Of a DNA stretch of 64,000 nucleotides, positions 11,145-22,956 are shown piece after piece (within the stretch, counting starts at the first letter, position 1; each line of letters begins with the position of its first letter). The stretch lies in the NCBI GenBank assembly GCA_027923505.1, contig BROI01000014.1:434001-498000 (forward strand), in the 5' to 3' direction. The notes under the pieces are model-generated. The model was not told the DNA's origin. It searched no databases and saw only the letters and a list, made by a program, of their open reading frames with translations. The position numbers and the translations under genes are program-made. This DNA comes from Mayamaea pseudoterrestris (taxonomy: Eukaryota > Bacillariophyta > Bacillariophyceae > Sellaphorales > Sellaphoraceae).

Positions 11145-12486
11145 CTACTGTCCAAACGTCATTTGACTCTGGCATTGCTGATACCACGCCATGCAACCGA
11201 GCGGATCTTTGTCGAAGCAGTATTCATTTTCATCTTCCGACATGCAGCATTCCATGGTCGTACAAAGATCCGTACAGCTCGTAGTGTACTGACCCTCCGA
11301 AGCTCGCGAATCGTCGCAAGCATTGATAATGTCATTGGGTGGCTTGGGCAAGACGGAAAACTGCGGAGGCAGCACAATATCTGTCTTGGTTTCGTTCGTG
11401 TAGCTGCAGGCCGCGTACGACAAGCACGAAATGAAATTCTCCTGCAAGCAACTCTTTCCCGTAACGTCGGGACCAATGTTGCAGCATTCCGCCTTGTCAC
11501 AGATTATTTCACACTCCTTGTCGTTGTTGAAGCAAAGTTCATCCAAATTACTTGGCGCAGCAGGAAGTGGCGTTCCTTCCCTCAAGTTTTGGCACGACGC
11601 GTAGTCAAGACACATGTCAAACTTGTCCTCCAAGCAGTTGCGCGGGTACGAGTTGCAGCAGCTAGCCACTTGACAAATGGTCTGGCAACTGGTGGGATCC
11701 TGCGCGAGTCGCTCCATGGAGCAGTAGTCCGCCAAACCGGAAGGCGCTGGATCGTAAATATTTTCACTCGCTTGGCACTTGCTGTAGGAAACGCATCCAC
11801 GGAGTTCGCGATCAAGTGTGCAGTTTGTGCCGTTTGGAAAAATGGAGCCGTTAGTGTAGAGACGAGATTCCGAAAAGGGATCGCAGCAGTCATGAAAGGT
11901 TGGCTCGCACAATAGTTGACAGCCTTGTCCACCATCCTCCTTAAAGGCATTCGATGAGCATGTTCCATCCACCGCTTGCTTGGATCCAGGAAATGTACTG
12001 TTATCCACTGGCGCAAAGGGTTGTTCGGTTGATTCCTCCTCCTTGAAGAACACCTTGTCAATGAGAATAGAAAGGCCAATTCCAAAGGCGACGAATAGTA
12101 GAAACATGAGACAAATGCATCCATACTTTCTCCAATTTCCCGATTGACGTAGATTGGCAGTCGAGTACTTTGCTTGTCGGGGTGTTTCGTAGCTAGACGT
12201 TCCGGCGCCGGGTTCATTTTCGTACGTGTCGAGCTGCTGCGACGGCGGAGGTACTACGGCGGTTGATGGAGGAGGAAGAGCTTGGCCAGGATATCTTGGC
12301 GGACCTAGAAGGATATCACAATGAGTCAGCAATGAAAGGCACATTCTAAGTGTTCAGTAACTAGTCAGTTACAAGATGCTTACCAGTCGGTCGTCCCCTC
12401 GTCGGTGGACCAGTGGGTCTTCCGCGAAGAGGAGGCCCCGTTGGCGGACCAACAAAGCTTTGATTGGGGTTGTCGCTGTATGGCAT
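11145..12486 (-). CDS. Single-pass membrane protein with four cysteine-rich repeats, unknown
   Basis: Two exons (12486-12384 and 12304-11145; intron GTAAGC...TTCTAG) give 420 residues. The N-terminal part is Pro/Gly/Arg-rich with repeats of RGRPTGPP. One membrane helix lies at about 97-117 (CICLMFLLFVAFGIGLSI). After it come N-glycosylation sites and four repeats of the pattern C-x3-C-x4-CC-...-C-x7-C-x2-Y-x2-C (examples CQTICQVASCC and CEIICDKAECC), each ending in YxxC. A disulphide-rich luminal or surface domain is likely. No enzyme motif is seen. Proteins with this repeat are not assigned a function that I recognise. The proline-rich tail would face the cytosol. Ends with TAG. Confidence 0.75.
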
Positions 12487-12716
12487 GCTGTGTAGTTGTA
12501 TTACTGTCAATAAAGTAGCTCTATTGTATGCAAGTCCGTGATGAAGGTTGTGAGTGATTTGATGGTGCTTTCTTTCGGATTTGAAAGTCGATCGTCACGG
12601 CGCGGCGGTCATGGTCATTTTCGTCAATCGTGCGTGCCAGAAATGAACCTTAACTACAACATTGAAAGGCTACTTAGGGTTCTCGTCGTGACTTCGCGTT
12701 TCTCGCCTTCGCTGCC
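12487..12716. promoter_or_regulatory. Divergent upstream region (cysteine-rich gene / RBR ligase)
   Basis: Shared 230-base 5' region. It contains CGATCG at 12589-12594, the hexamer found in several other upstream regions here. Confidence 0.4.
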
Positions 12717-15700
12717 ATGGAACAAGGATCCACAAGACCTTCGCTTGAAGACTCGACTGATCCAAACAGTCTTCACCCTCTTATATCCAGTCTGTTACTC
12801 AAGCTAGACATGGAAGACACCGAAGCAGCAGCTGCTGCCGCGGCAATCAAGCACGAAATCGAGTCAACGTCGGATGCAGTCGTGCTAGGCAGCCTTCGAA
12901 AACATCTTTGGCACGCTCTGGTTTCCGAGGACGGAGACGCTGCCCTATGCGTCCTCAAGGCCACGCGAGCCGACTGGGAAGCATGGAAACTGAAGGAAAT
13001 ATTGTTGAAAAGTAGGAGCAACGCCAAACAGACTTTGTCCAAGCGAAGATTGTTTTCAAAGAAGCAAAGCAAGACTGACGAAGCGACTCATGCTCCAGCA
13101 GCAGTCGTTGCATTGACTCCCACTGGAATTGGACCAGGGCTCTTGCAGATGCATTTGAATCCGACGGAGCCATTTGCGCTGAATGATTACAGAGATTTTA
13201 GCGATGACCAAATCGTATCATCGACAATATTATCGCAATTGACGACACCTGCAGCTGCAAGCAAGCAACGGAATATTTCCAAGCGCGCTTCTCCTCGCCA
13301 AGCCTTTGCTTGGGCGCGCCATGGAAGAGTCACGGAAAGCAGCAGTTTCGAGCAAGACATGCCAGATGCTTCCATAGCAGTGCCAGCCGACTATTTAATG
13401 TCGCATTCAAACATGACAACGCCGCTCCACGAGGCGGCTCGCTTGGGCCACTTGGGTTTGGTGGAATGTATTTTGCAAAATTCGTTGGTGGATGTCAATG
13501 CTCGCAATGGAGCGGGACGAACGCCACTCATAATGGTTGCTGGAGGCGTTACTGGACGAGAATGTATAGAGTTTGATGGTGAGGGTAGCAGCAGCGACAT
13601 AGCAAATAACCCTGGTGCAGAATCGAATGCAGGTCCCACTGTTTTGGGCATTCGCAAGCCGCAACCAGTTCCATTGCCGGCGCCGCCGGAAGATTTGCAA
13701 GCAACCCCTGAAACATCTGCGAAAAAGGCGACTCGAGCTGTTCGAACGTTTTTACGCAATACGAGTGAGCGTTTAAAGCACAACAAGTCTGAGGAACAGT
13801 CCCTAGCAACAAACCAAACTTCTTCACAGCAATCCACTTTGCAACACGATTCTTTTTTGTCAAACAAACTTGCAAACTCTCGCATGGCTACTGCAATGGC
13901 CATTATCAATTATTCCCATCCCGACGATGGAACGGAACGTTTCGGCCAAGGTCCGTCCATGAATTCCGTCGACTCGATTCTAGGCCGCACCGCTCTCCAC
14001 TACGCGGCTGAACTTGGTCGCACGCAGGTTTGCCAGGCGATTGCCAATTCCTTTGGCACCATGTTGACGGTGGTGGATGACTTGTCGCAAACACCCATGG
14101 AACTGGCGGGCCGGCGTAATCACAAGGAGTTGGCGGCGTATTTGGAAGCGCGCGCGTTATTGTATATTGATCCGTATGGTATGGATGAGGAGTTACTTGC
14201 GGCGGTGGAGCAGCGACAGCAACGGGAGCAGCGTAAGCTTAGTAAGAGTGGTGACTCTGGCGAGCACCAGCAGCAGTACTTGGCGCTGCCGTTTGCGTGG
14301 TATGAAACATGGTCCATGGTGCAAGTGCAAACGGAACGAAGCGCGCGGTTGGACCGATGTTTGGAAGCGATGCGTCGGGTCACTCGCGCCAAGGTTCAAA
14401 GTGAAGAGGCTCGCAAAAATATACTGGTCGCGGCAGATGCGTTGCAAGGTGAAATGCCGTGGTTGCTGGATGCTGTAAAACGGGACGACGACGAGAGTTC
14501 CGATGAAGATAACGATGCGAAGGACAAACTACCGGTGGCGGTTAATGATAGTGAAGAAATTACGGCGATTGAAACGGCGTCAAAGCTAATTAACGACAGC
14601 TGCGAAACATCTTCGGTCCCCGCGTCCGGTGCTGACGATCAATCGCAAAAACCAGCTGTAATAGAACATGTGAGTGAAACGTTCGATGAGGCCGACGGAC
14701 GACTTACAGATCAAGACGACGTTATTTCGCCTCGTAGCATACTCGGCCAATTAGAAAGCGAGGACCATTTAATATCCGGCGAAGATGACGCATTGTCAGA
14801 CACTGAAGCAGGAGAGGAAGACGACGATATTGATTCGAGTGCTGCAGTGAACTTACCGAAGATCGATGCTGATGATGTAGACTCAAAGAAAATTAATTTG
14901 ATAGCTTCGCGGACAGACTATGAAGTCTTTGATAGCATTCACAAGACTCATGCCGAGTTATATTTGAAGCATCACAAGTGGGACGAGAAAGTAGCCATGA
15001 AAGCGTTTGAGGAAGATCCATTTACCTCTTTCATCGAAGCAGGCATTCATGTTCCATGTGGTGCGGTCACTTTTTCGGTAGATCTCGAAACTGAAAATGA
15101 TGCAGTTACTTATGAATCTATTTGCCTCATCTGTTGTGACGAATTTGAGGCTCAAGCACCCGAGTTTAGACGTTTGACGGGGTGTCATCACTCATTTTGT
15201 TCCGATTGTCTCGGCGAATTCCTGTCACAATGTTCCAGCACCAGGTCAACAGGGTTAGCCATTTTGTGTCCCCATCACGAGTGCTCCGCGCCGCTATCAC
15301 CAGTCGAGATTGCTGAGCTCGCTCCGTCTCTTGATGTGTACGAATCCCTCCTCAAAGCGGCGAACGAGGATTTTATTGCGACCGCGTTGGATTTCCGATA
15401 TTGTCCTCATCCAGGTTGCGAAGGCATTGTAAAGTTTAACGTGCCCTCATTCATTACTTCGTCGGATCTGAACCCGAATCTTCTCGAGACGGTTGGCGCG
15501 GTATGTACCGAGGCATGCGTTGATCATGAAGGTCCCTGTACTTATGAAGGCATGTCCGATGCAAATTACTGCAACGCCAAGAGCGCAACGCAACCTAGCA
15601 TGGCCCATCGATTTTGCTTTTCATGTGGTGAAGGTAACGTACATTGGCCCTGTCCTTGCGATCGTTTGGAGGAGTGGAAGGCTGTCATCGAAGAGCGTGT

Positions 15701-16913
15701 AAATGAAGCGCGAGAAGAAGGGGAAGATGTGGAAAAACATGACGACATTGCGCAAAAGCTTTGGCTGAAGACTAACACAAGGCCTTGCCCGAAGTGCAAA
15801 GCGCCCATTCAGAAGAATGAGGGATGTAATCACATGACATGCTCCAATCCACAATGCAAGTTTGAGTTCTGCTGGATTTGCCGCAACGATTGGAAGTTGC
15901 ACAGTTCCGAAACTGGTGGCTTCTTCCGTTGCAATCGCTGGGTGGAACAAAAGGAGCACGACGCTTACGATGAAGCTCCGACCGATACCGATGCCGCTCT
16001 GACAGCTTTGCAGGAAGCTATAACAGACCCACATGCCATGGCGAATACGTACGGCACAGCGATGCACGCCAGTCGCACTTTGCATAAAAAGAGCCGTGAC
16101 GTTGCCAGATTCATCCACCATTATCAGCGATGGAGCGCTCACGCGGAAAGCTGTGCGCTAGAGCAGCGTATGAGTGAAACTGTATGCACACGTTTGGCCC
16201 CAGTCATCCTGGAAGCGATTAAATACAGCGGGAAGCCATTTTTCAATTTCGGAGGAGGAGGAATTTCTTTCTTACATTCTGCATTTGTGGAATTAAAAGA
16301 ATGTCGAATTATGCTGCAACACAGCTATGCTTTCTCCTTCTACCGATACAAAGGCGGAAGCAAATACTACAAACAGATGAAGCGGCGATTGAACGAGAAA
16401 GCAGCCTTCGAACAAATGCAATCTGAACTTGAGCTCTTGACAGAGCAAATGAGCGACGTTGTTGCTCGGGCGCACCTGCGGGCTACTCAGTCACAGATTT
16501 TATTTCTCACTGCATCTGCAGCGGAACGGCGTGGAGAGTTTACAAAGCTAATGGTCGAAATTTTACACAAGGAGCGAAAAGAGTCGACGCATTCAAAGTC
16601 TAAAATTGATAGCAGGCGCCTCACCGGACAAAATGAAAGGAATGTGAGCTCGGCCGCGAACATTTTCGATGCCCTTGCAAACGCTGCTCGAAGCGATGTC
16701 AGACTTGTACTTGCACCCCAAGTTGATACTGACGATGACGACGATTTGGAGGAGGCCATTCGTGCAAGTTTGCGAGATTTTAGATCAGCTGACAACGCTT
16801 TCATTGACGACCTAGACTCAGCCGCTGAGCCAAGGGACTGGTCATGCGCTACTTGTACCTATGTTAACTCGGTAGGAAGGAGCTGCTCAATGTGCGGCAC
16901 TCGCCAACAGTAA
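12717..16913 (+). CDS. Ankyrin-repeat RBR E3 ubiquitin ligase (ANKIB1-like)
   Basis: Single-exon protein of 1,398 residues. Ankyrin repeats are seen at about 233-265 (TPLHEAARLGHLGLVE) and 422-455 (GRTALHYAAELGRTQVC). A RING1 starts near 803 (CLICCDEFE), followed by an IBR (FCFSCGEGNVHWPC) and RING2 (CPKCKAPIQKNEGCNHMTC). The Cys ending that motif, near 1041, is the expected thioester-forming residue. An Ariadne-like helical region follows, then a UIM-like segment (LEEAIRASL, about 1344) and a RanBP2-type zinc finger at the C-terminus (CATCTYVNSVGRSCSMC). Order and length match ANKIB1, an Ariadne-class ligase activated by neddylated cullins; the final zinc finger is an addition. RBR ligases take ubiquitin from E2 onto RING2. 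The central region (500-760) is acidic and disordered. Ends with TAA, 36 bases from the convergent CDC5L gene. Confidence 0.92.
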   Translation: MEQGSTRPSLEDSTDPNSLHPLISSLLLKLDMEDTEAAAAAAAIKHEIESTSDAVVLGSLRKHLWHALVSEDGDAALCVLKATRADWEAWKLKEILLKSRSNAKQTLSKRRLFSKKQSKTDEATHAPAAVVALTPTGIGPGLLQMHLNPTEPFALNDYRDFSDDQIVSSTILSQLTTPAAASKQRNISKRASPRQAFAWARHGRVTESSSFEQDMPDASIAVPADYLMSHSNMTTPLHEAARLGHLGLVECILQNSLVDVNARNGAGRTPLIMVAGGVTGRECIEFDGEGSSSDIANNPGAESNAGPTVLGIRKPQPVPLPAPPEDLQATPETSAKKATRAVRTFLRNTSERLKHNKSEEQSLATNQTSSQQSTLQHDSFLSNKLANSRMATAMAIINYSHPDDGTERFGQGPSMNSVDSILGRTALHYAAELGRTQVCQAIANSFGTMLTVVDDLSQTPMELAGRRNHKELAAYLEARALLYIDPYGMDEELLAAVEQRQQREQRKLSKSGDSGEHQQQYLALPFAWYETWSMVQVQTERSARLDRCLEAMRRVTRAKVQSEEARKNILVAADALQGEMPWLLDAVKRDDDESSDEDNDAKDKLPVAVNDSEEITAIETASKLINDSCETSSVPASGADDQSQKPAVIEHVSETFDEADGRLTDQDDVISPRSILGQLESEDHLISGEDDALSDTEAGEEDDDIDSSAAVNLPKIDADDVDSKKINLIASRTDYEVFDSIHKTHAELYLKHHKWDEKVAMKAFEEDPFTSFIEAGIHVPCGAVTFSVDLETENDAVTYESICLICCDEFEAQAPEFRRLTGCHHSFCSDCLGEFLSQCSSTRSTGLAILCPHHECSAPLSPVEIAELAPSLDVYESLLKAANEDFIATALDFRYCPHPGCEGIVKFNVPSFITSSDLNPNLLETVGAVCTEACVDHEGPCTYEGMSDANYCNAKSATQPSMAHRFCFSCGEGNVHWPCPCDRLEEWKAVIEERVNEAREEGEDVEKHDDIAQKLWLKTNTRPCPKCKAPIQKNEGCNHMTCSNPQCKFEFCWICRNDWKLHSSETGGFFRCNRWVEQKEHDAYDEAPTDTDAALTALQEAITDPHAMANTYGTAMHASRTLHKKSRDVARFIHHYQRWSAHAESCALEQRMSETVCTRLAPVILEAIKYSGKPFFNFGGGGISFLHSAFVELKECRIMLQHSYAFSFYRYKGGSKYYKQMKRRLNEKAAFEQMQSELELLTEQMSDVVARAHLRATQSQILFLTASAAERRGEFTKLMVEILHKERKESTHSKSKIDSRRLTGQNERNVSSAANIFDALANAARSDVRLVLAPQVDTDDDDDLEEAIRASLRDFRSADNAFIDDLDSAAEPRDWSCATCTYVNSVGRSCSMCGTRQQ

Positions 16914-16949
16914 TTTATAACACAAATAAACCGTGTACTATAAATATGG

Positions 16950-19667
<2,718 letters not shown>

Positions 19668-21053
19668 ATGGCTCGTTCCATCCGCCGCATTTGTATAGGA
19701 GCTGTAATTTTAGCAATATCAACTTATCAAATCATGCAGAGTTCGCTTCAAACCTTTGTCATGTGGAACGAGAGCGATCAAGACGAGCAACTCATCATTA
19801 AAGATTTTGTTGCTGTCTCGTTCACAGATACAAGTAAAACTAGCATGATGAGCGCTACAAATTCACTCCGTGCTGGAAGAAGAAAGAAACTTGACCAATA
19901 CGGAAGCAAGTTGATCAAAAAGCGACCAAGGAGATGGCAAGATCAGGGTACTGATTGGGATCCTTTCATTCCAAGACACAGCCATTCGAGAAATTTGAAT
20001 AGTACAACCACGGAAACAATTACTTGCACTACACGCGACGGCAAAACAGTACACTTACCACGAAAATTACCCAGTTTCATCATTATCGGAGCGCAAAAGG
20101 GCGGAACGACAGCCTTGGCAAGAATTCTTAGTCAACATTCGCACATTGCGTCAACATTTAAACGGGAACCCCACTTTTTTGATCGAAACATTTCGCACAA
20201 TGCCAGTTTGAGTGCCAAGCAAGCATGCAGCTTGCGGTTGAGGTATCTGCAAGAAAACTTCAACGTGAACGAGTATTTCGACAGTCTCGACCAAGGCAGA
20301 ATGCTTCATTATTTTGAAAAGACACCAAGCTACATTCGACACCCCGGAGCGGCGCAACGAATGCATCAAATACTTGGCAATAACGTTAAAATTATTGCCG
20401 TGTTGCGCAATCCCATTGAAAGGTCATATTCGCACTACAAGATGGAAATGCAACGAAGTGTCCGCATGGCAGAGTCGTACGACAAGCTCGTAGCTGCCGA
20501 GGTGGAAGCGTTGCGAGAGGCTGGTTTAACCAAGGCTCTTCCATTGAAACAGTTTGATGAAAACTTTGCGGATAATGGCAACCATCAAACGCCCTATAGC
20601 TTTGGGCTGCAACACCATATACCAAGTAGCTTGGACGAACGCCGCAAACTTGTTGTTAACTCCACCATCCACCACTTGCACAAGACTGCGCCAATGACGT
20701 CCAACTCGCTGTACACTGGCATGTATGCCACGCAACTGGAGGAGTGGGTCAAGTACTATGCGCTCGATGAATCGCTGCTCGTGGTGCAATCCGAGGAGCT
20801 TTTGGTGAATGCGTCGGCTGTTTTGAAGCGAGTGCAAGCGTTTCTTAGTGTGCCATATCAAAAGTTTAGTCACTATGTCATGGCCAACGACTACAATCCA
20901 CTCAAAGGAGGGAAAGGATGGAAGAATGGCACCGCAGTTCAGGTGGATGAGCCAAGCGAGCATACACTCGCCTACTTGCGACGCTTCTTTCAACCGCACA
21001 ACGAGGAATTGGCGGCTCTGCTGGGAAGTGATTGGAAGGCAGTCTGGCAGTGA
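19668..21053 (+). CDS. Type II membrane carbohydrate sulfotransferase
   Basis: PAPS-dependent sulfotransferase of the heparan-sulfate N/3-O-sulfotransferase fold, 461 residues in one exon. A short cytosolic tail is followed by an N-terminal anchor (ICIGAVILAISTYQIM), as in Golgi enzymes. The 5'-phosphosulfate loop is GAQKGGTTALARIL near residue 141, and the 3'-phosphate site is VLRNPIERSYSHYKM near 245. EPHFFD and EKTPSYI are family blocks. Near the C-terminus GGKGWKNG matches the conserved Lys/Gly loop. The acceptor is probably a cell-surface or secreted polysaccharide, which is inference. Ends with TGA, 109 bases before the duplicated segment. Confidence 0.88.
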   Translation: MARSIRRICIGAVILAISTYQIMQSSLQTFVMWNESDQDEQLIIKDFVAVSFTDTSKTSMMSATNSLRAGRRKKLDQYGSKLIKKRPRRWQDQGTDWDPFIPRHSHSRNLNSTTTETITCTTRDGKTVHLPRKLPSFIIIGAQKGGTTALARILSQHSHIASTFKREPHFFDRNISHNASLSAKQACSLRLRYLQENFNVNEYFDSLDQGRMLHYFEKTPSYIRHPGAAQRMHQILGNNVKIIAVLRNPIERSYSHYKMEMQRSVRMAESYDKLVAAEVEALREAGLTKALPLKQFDENFADNGNHQTPYSFGLQHHIPSSLDERRKLVVNSTIHHLHKTAPMTSNSLYTGMYATQLEEWVKYYALDESLLVVQSEELLVNASAVLKRVQAFLSVPYQKFSHYVMANDYNPLKGGKGWKNGTAVQVDEPSEHTLAYLRRFFQPHNEELAALLGSDWKAVWQ

Positions 21054-21134
21054 TTTCGCAATAAACATTATGGATTTGTTGCATAAAGAGGCTAGGACGT
21101 GTGTGTATCTACGGTAAAGGGTCGGTGTTTTTCG

Positions 21135-21142
21135 GCGATCGC
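21135..21142. promoter_or_regulatory. GCGATCGC palindrome upstream of asparaginase copy 1
   Basis: Eight-base palindrome in the sulfotransferase-asparaginase gap, 109 bases before the asparaginase ATG. The same octamer occurs at 667-674 and 54787-54794 in other upstream regions. It lies just outside the duplicated unit, so copy 2 of the asparaginase lacks it. A regulatory role is inference. Confidence 0.35.
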
Positions 21143-21250
21143 GATCAGATCCGAAGAAGAAGCTGTCGCACCACAACTCGTCCGTTTCGTGTCACGCTCA
21201 TTCCTTCGATGTTCGACTCATAACGAGTCGAAACCCTTGACATTATCACC

Positions 21251-22609
21251 ATGCTGAAGGCATTGCATCGCAGCTGCAAAAGGCCACTTTTGCAGAGACA
21301 TGTCAATCGAACAGCAGGGATTCGCTGCTGGGCTTCGACGGAAAACAATACTATTCGAAAACTCATGGGCGAATCGCTCCAGCCACCAGCAGGCCAACTT
21401 TGGAAGGCAGTAGACAATCACATTGCAGCTGACAAGCAACTAGACCAATCATTTATTCCCCAAGTACCACTGCATCATCGCGACGGAAGACACCGAAAGC
21501 GAGTCCTTGTGCTTTGCACCGGCGGCACTCTTACCATGGCACCAGACCCAAAGCAAGGCGGTGCACTGGCGCCAGTGCAAGGCTCGCTGTCAAAGTATAT
21601 GCGGGAAATGAAGGAGCTCCAAAACGACGACATGCCGGAAGTGACACTTCACGAGTACGCGCCGTTTGTCGACTCCTCCGACCTTGGACCGGCCGATTGG
21701 GCGAGGCTGGCCCACGACATTTACGACAACTATCTGCACTTTGACGGCTTCGTCGTTATCACGGGGACGGATACCATGGCATACGGTGCAACCGCCCTAT
21801 CATTTATGCTTGAGAATCTTGGTAAACCAGTTGTGTTTACGGGAGGTCAGATTCCGCTATGCGAACCGTACAATGATGGACGTAACTTGATCATGGCATT
21901 GATCTTTGCGACTCGAGATTCCATCAATGAGGTGACAATTTTCTTTCACGATCGTTTACTGAGAGCATGTCGATCCACCAAGGTCAATACGCATCAGCTA
22001 TTAGCGTTTGACTCGCCGAATATTGATCCACTGGCAACGATTGGCATTACCATTGACGAGAACGAGCATCTGTTTCTGCCACCAGCCAAGGGTGCGCTGC
22101 GAGTTCATTCTCGCATGGAGACGCGCTTGCTCACGATTCGACTAGTTCCAGGCTTTGACGACGGCATGCTGACGCAAATGATCAAACACAATGTGGACAG
22201 CGAGTCACTCAAGGCACTTGTGTTGCAGTTATATGGAACTGGAAACCTTCCATCAAACAAGCATGCATTCATTCAACTGCTTGCGGATGCGAACGAAAAG
22301 GGCATCTTAGTGGTTGCAGCTACGCAGTGCTACACTGGCAACGTTCTAATGGGCCACTACGCTGTGGGCAAGGCGCTTGAAAGCGCTGGAGTGATTTCTG
22401 CGGGCGACATGACGGTCGAAGCCATTGCTGCCAAGGTTGGCTACTTGTATGGTCGCGGTGATTTGAGTCAGCAAGAGATTGCATCATTGTTTCCCGTGCC
22501 GCTGCGAGGAGAAGTGACTCCGAAGGAAGCCTTGTCGCCGCCGCCCCTCTCGAGTGCTTTTCAGCGAGGTATGAGCCAGCATGTCGGTGGTCGGTTCCGC
22601 TCCTACTGA
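21251..22609 (+). CDS. L-asparaginase (bacterial type I-like), copy 1
   Basis: Hydrolyses asparagine to aspartate and ammonia. The 452-residue single-exon protein has the two threonine catalytic blocks: LVLCTGGTLTM near residue 85 and TGTDTM near 170, the latter followed by AYGATALSFMLENLGKPVVFTGGQ. The first 28 residues are rich in Arg/Lys and lack acidic residues (MLKALHRSCKRPLLQRHVNR), suggesting a mitochondrial presequence. The C-terminal domain contains YGTGNLP. It is convergent with the LRR-like gene. The start is 88 bases inside the duplicated unit. Identical protein in copy 2. Ends with TGA. Confidence 0.92.
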   Translation: MLKALHRSCKRPLLQRHVNRTAGIRCWASTENNTIRKLMGESLQPPAGQLWKAVDNHIAADKQLDQSFIPQVPLHHRDGRHRKRVLVLCTGGTLTMAPDPKQGGALAPVQGSLSKYMREMKELQNDDMPEVTLHEYAPFVDSSDLGPADWARLAHDIYDNYLHFDGFVVITGTDTMAYGATALSFMLENLGKPVVFTGGQIPLCEPYNDGRNLIMALIFATRDSINEVTIFFHDRLLRACRSTKVNTHQLLAFDSPNIDPLATIGITIDENEHLFLPPAKGALRVHSRMETRLLTIRLVPGFDDGMLTQMIKHNVDSESLKALVLQLYGTGNLPSNKHAFIQLLADANEKGILVVAATQCYTGNVLMGHYAVGKALESAGVISAGDMTVEAIAAKVGYLYGRGDLSQQEIASLFPVPLRGEVTPKEALSPPPLSSAFQRGMSQHVGGRFRSY

Positions 22610-22956
22610 TCGGCATACCGACGAGACCGCATGAATGTGACATAAATTGCTGTGGAGTTGTTACAATGCCAGTCTTCAAGCTTACATGGGTGACAAGCTG
22701 CCAATTTAAGGGAGTAGACATGGAGGGAATGTCTGCATAGTTCTGCATCTTGAACCTTGGCCACTACCTATGGACTAATTAATCATGGCACTTAAATATT
22801 GCCCAGCATGTTGAAGGGGCCGTCTCCAAGATCAAGTGGTGTGCATATTGCTGGACTGACAAAAGCGGACGCGGCACAAAGTGCTTACAAAACAACAAAG
22901 CTAAATAAAATGGCAGTCCTAATGAATGTACTATAAACGTGACGTGTCTGACATAT
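22610..22956. other. Convergent 3' gap, no gene seen
   Basis: 347 bases between the stop codons of asparaginase and the LRR-like gene. Only short frames occur. An exact copy lies at 26851-27197. Confidence 0.6.
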
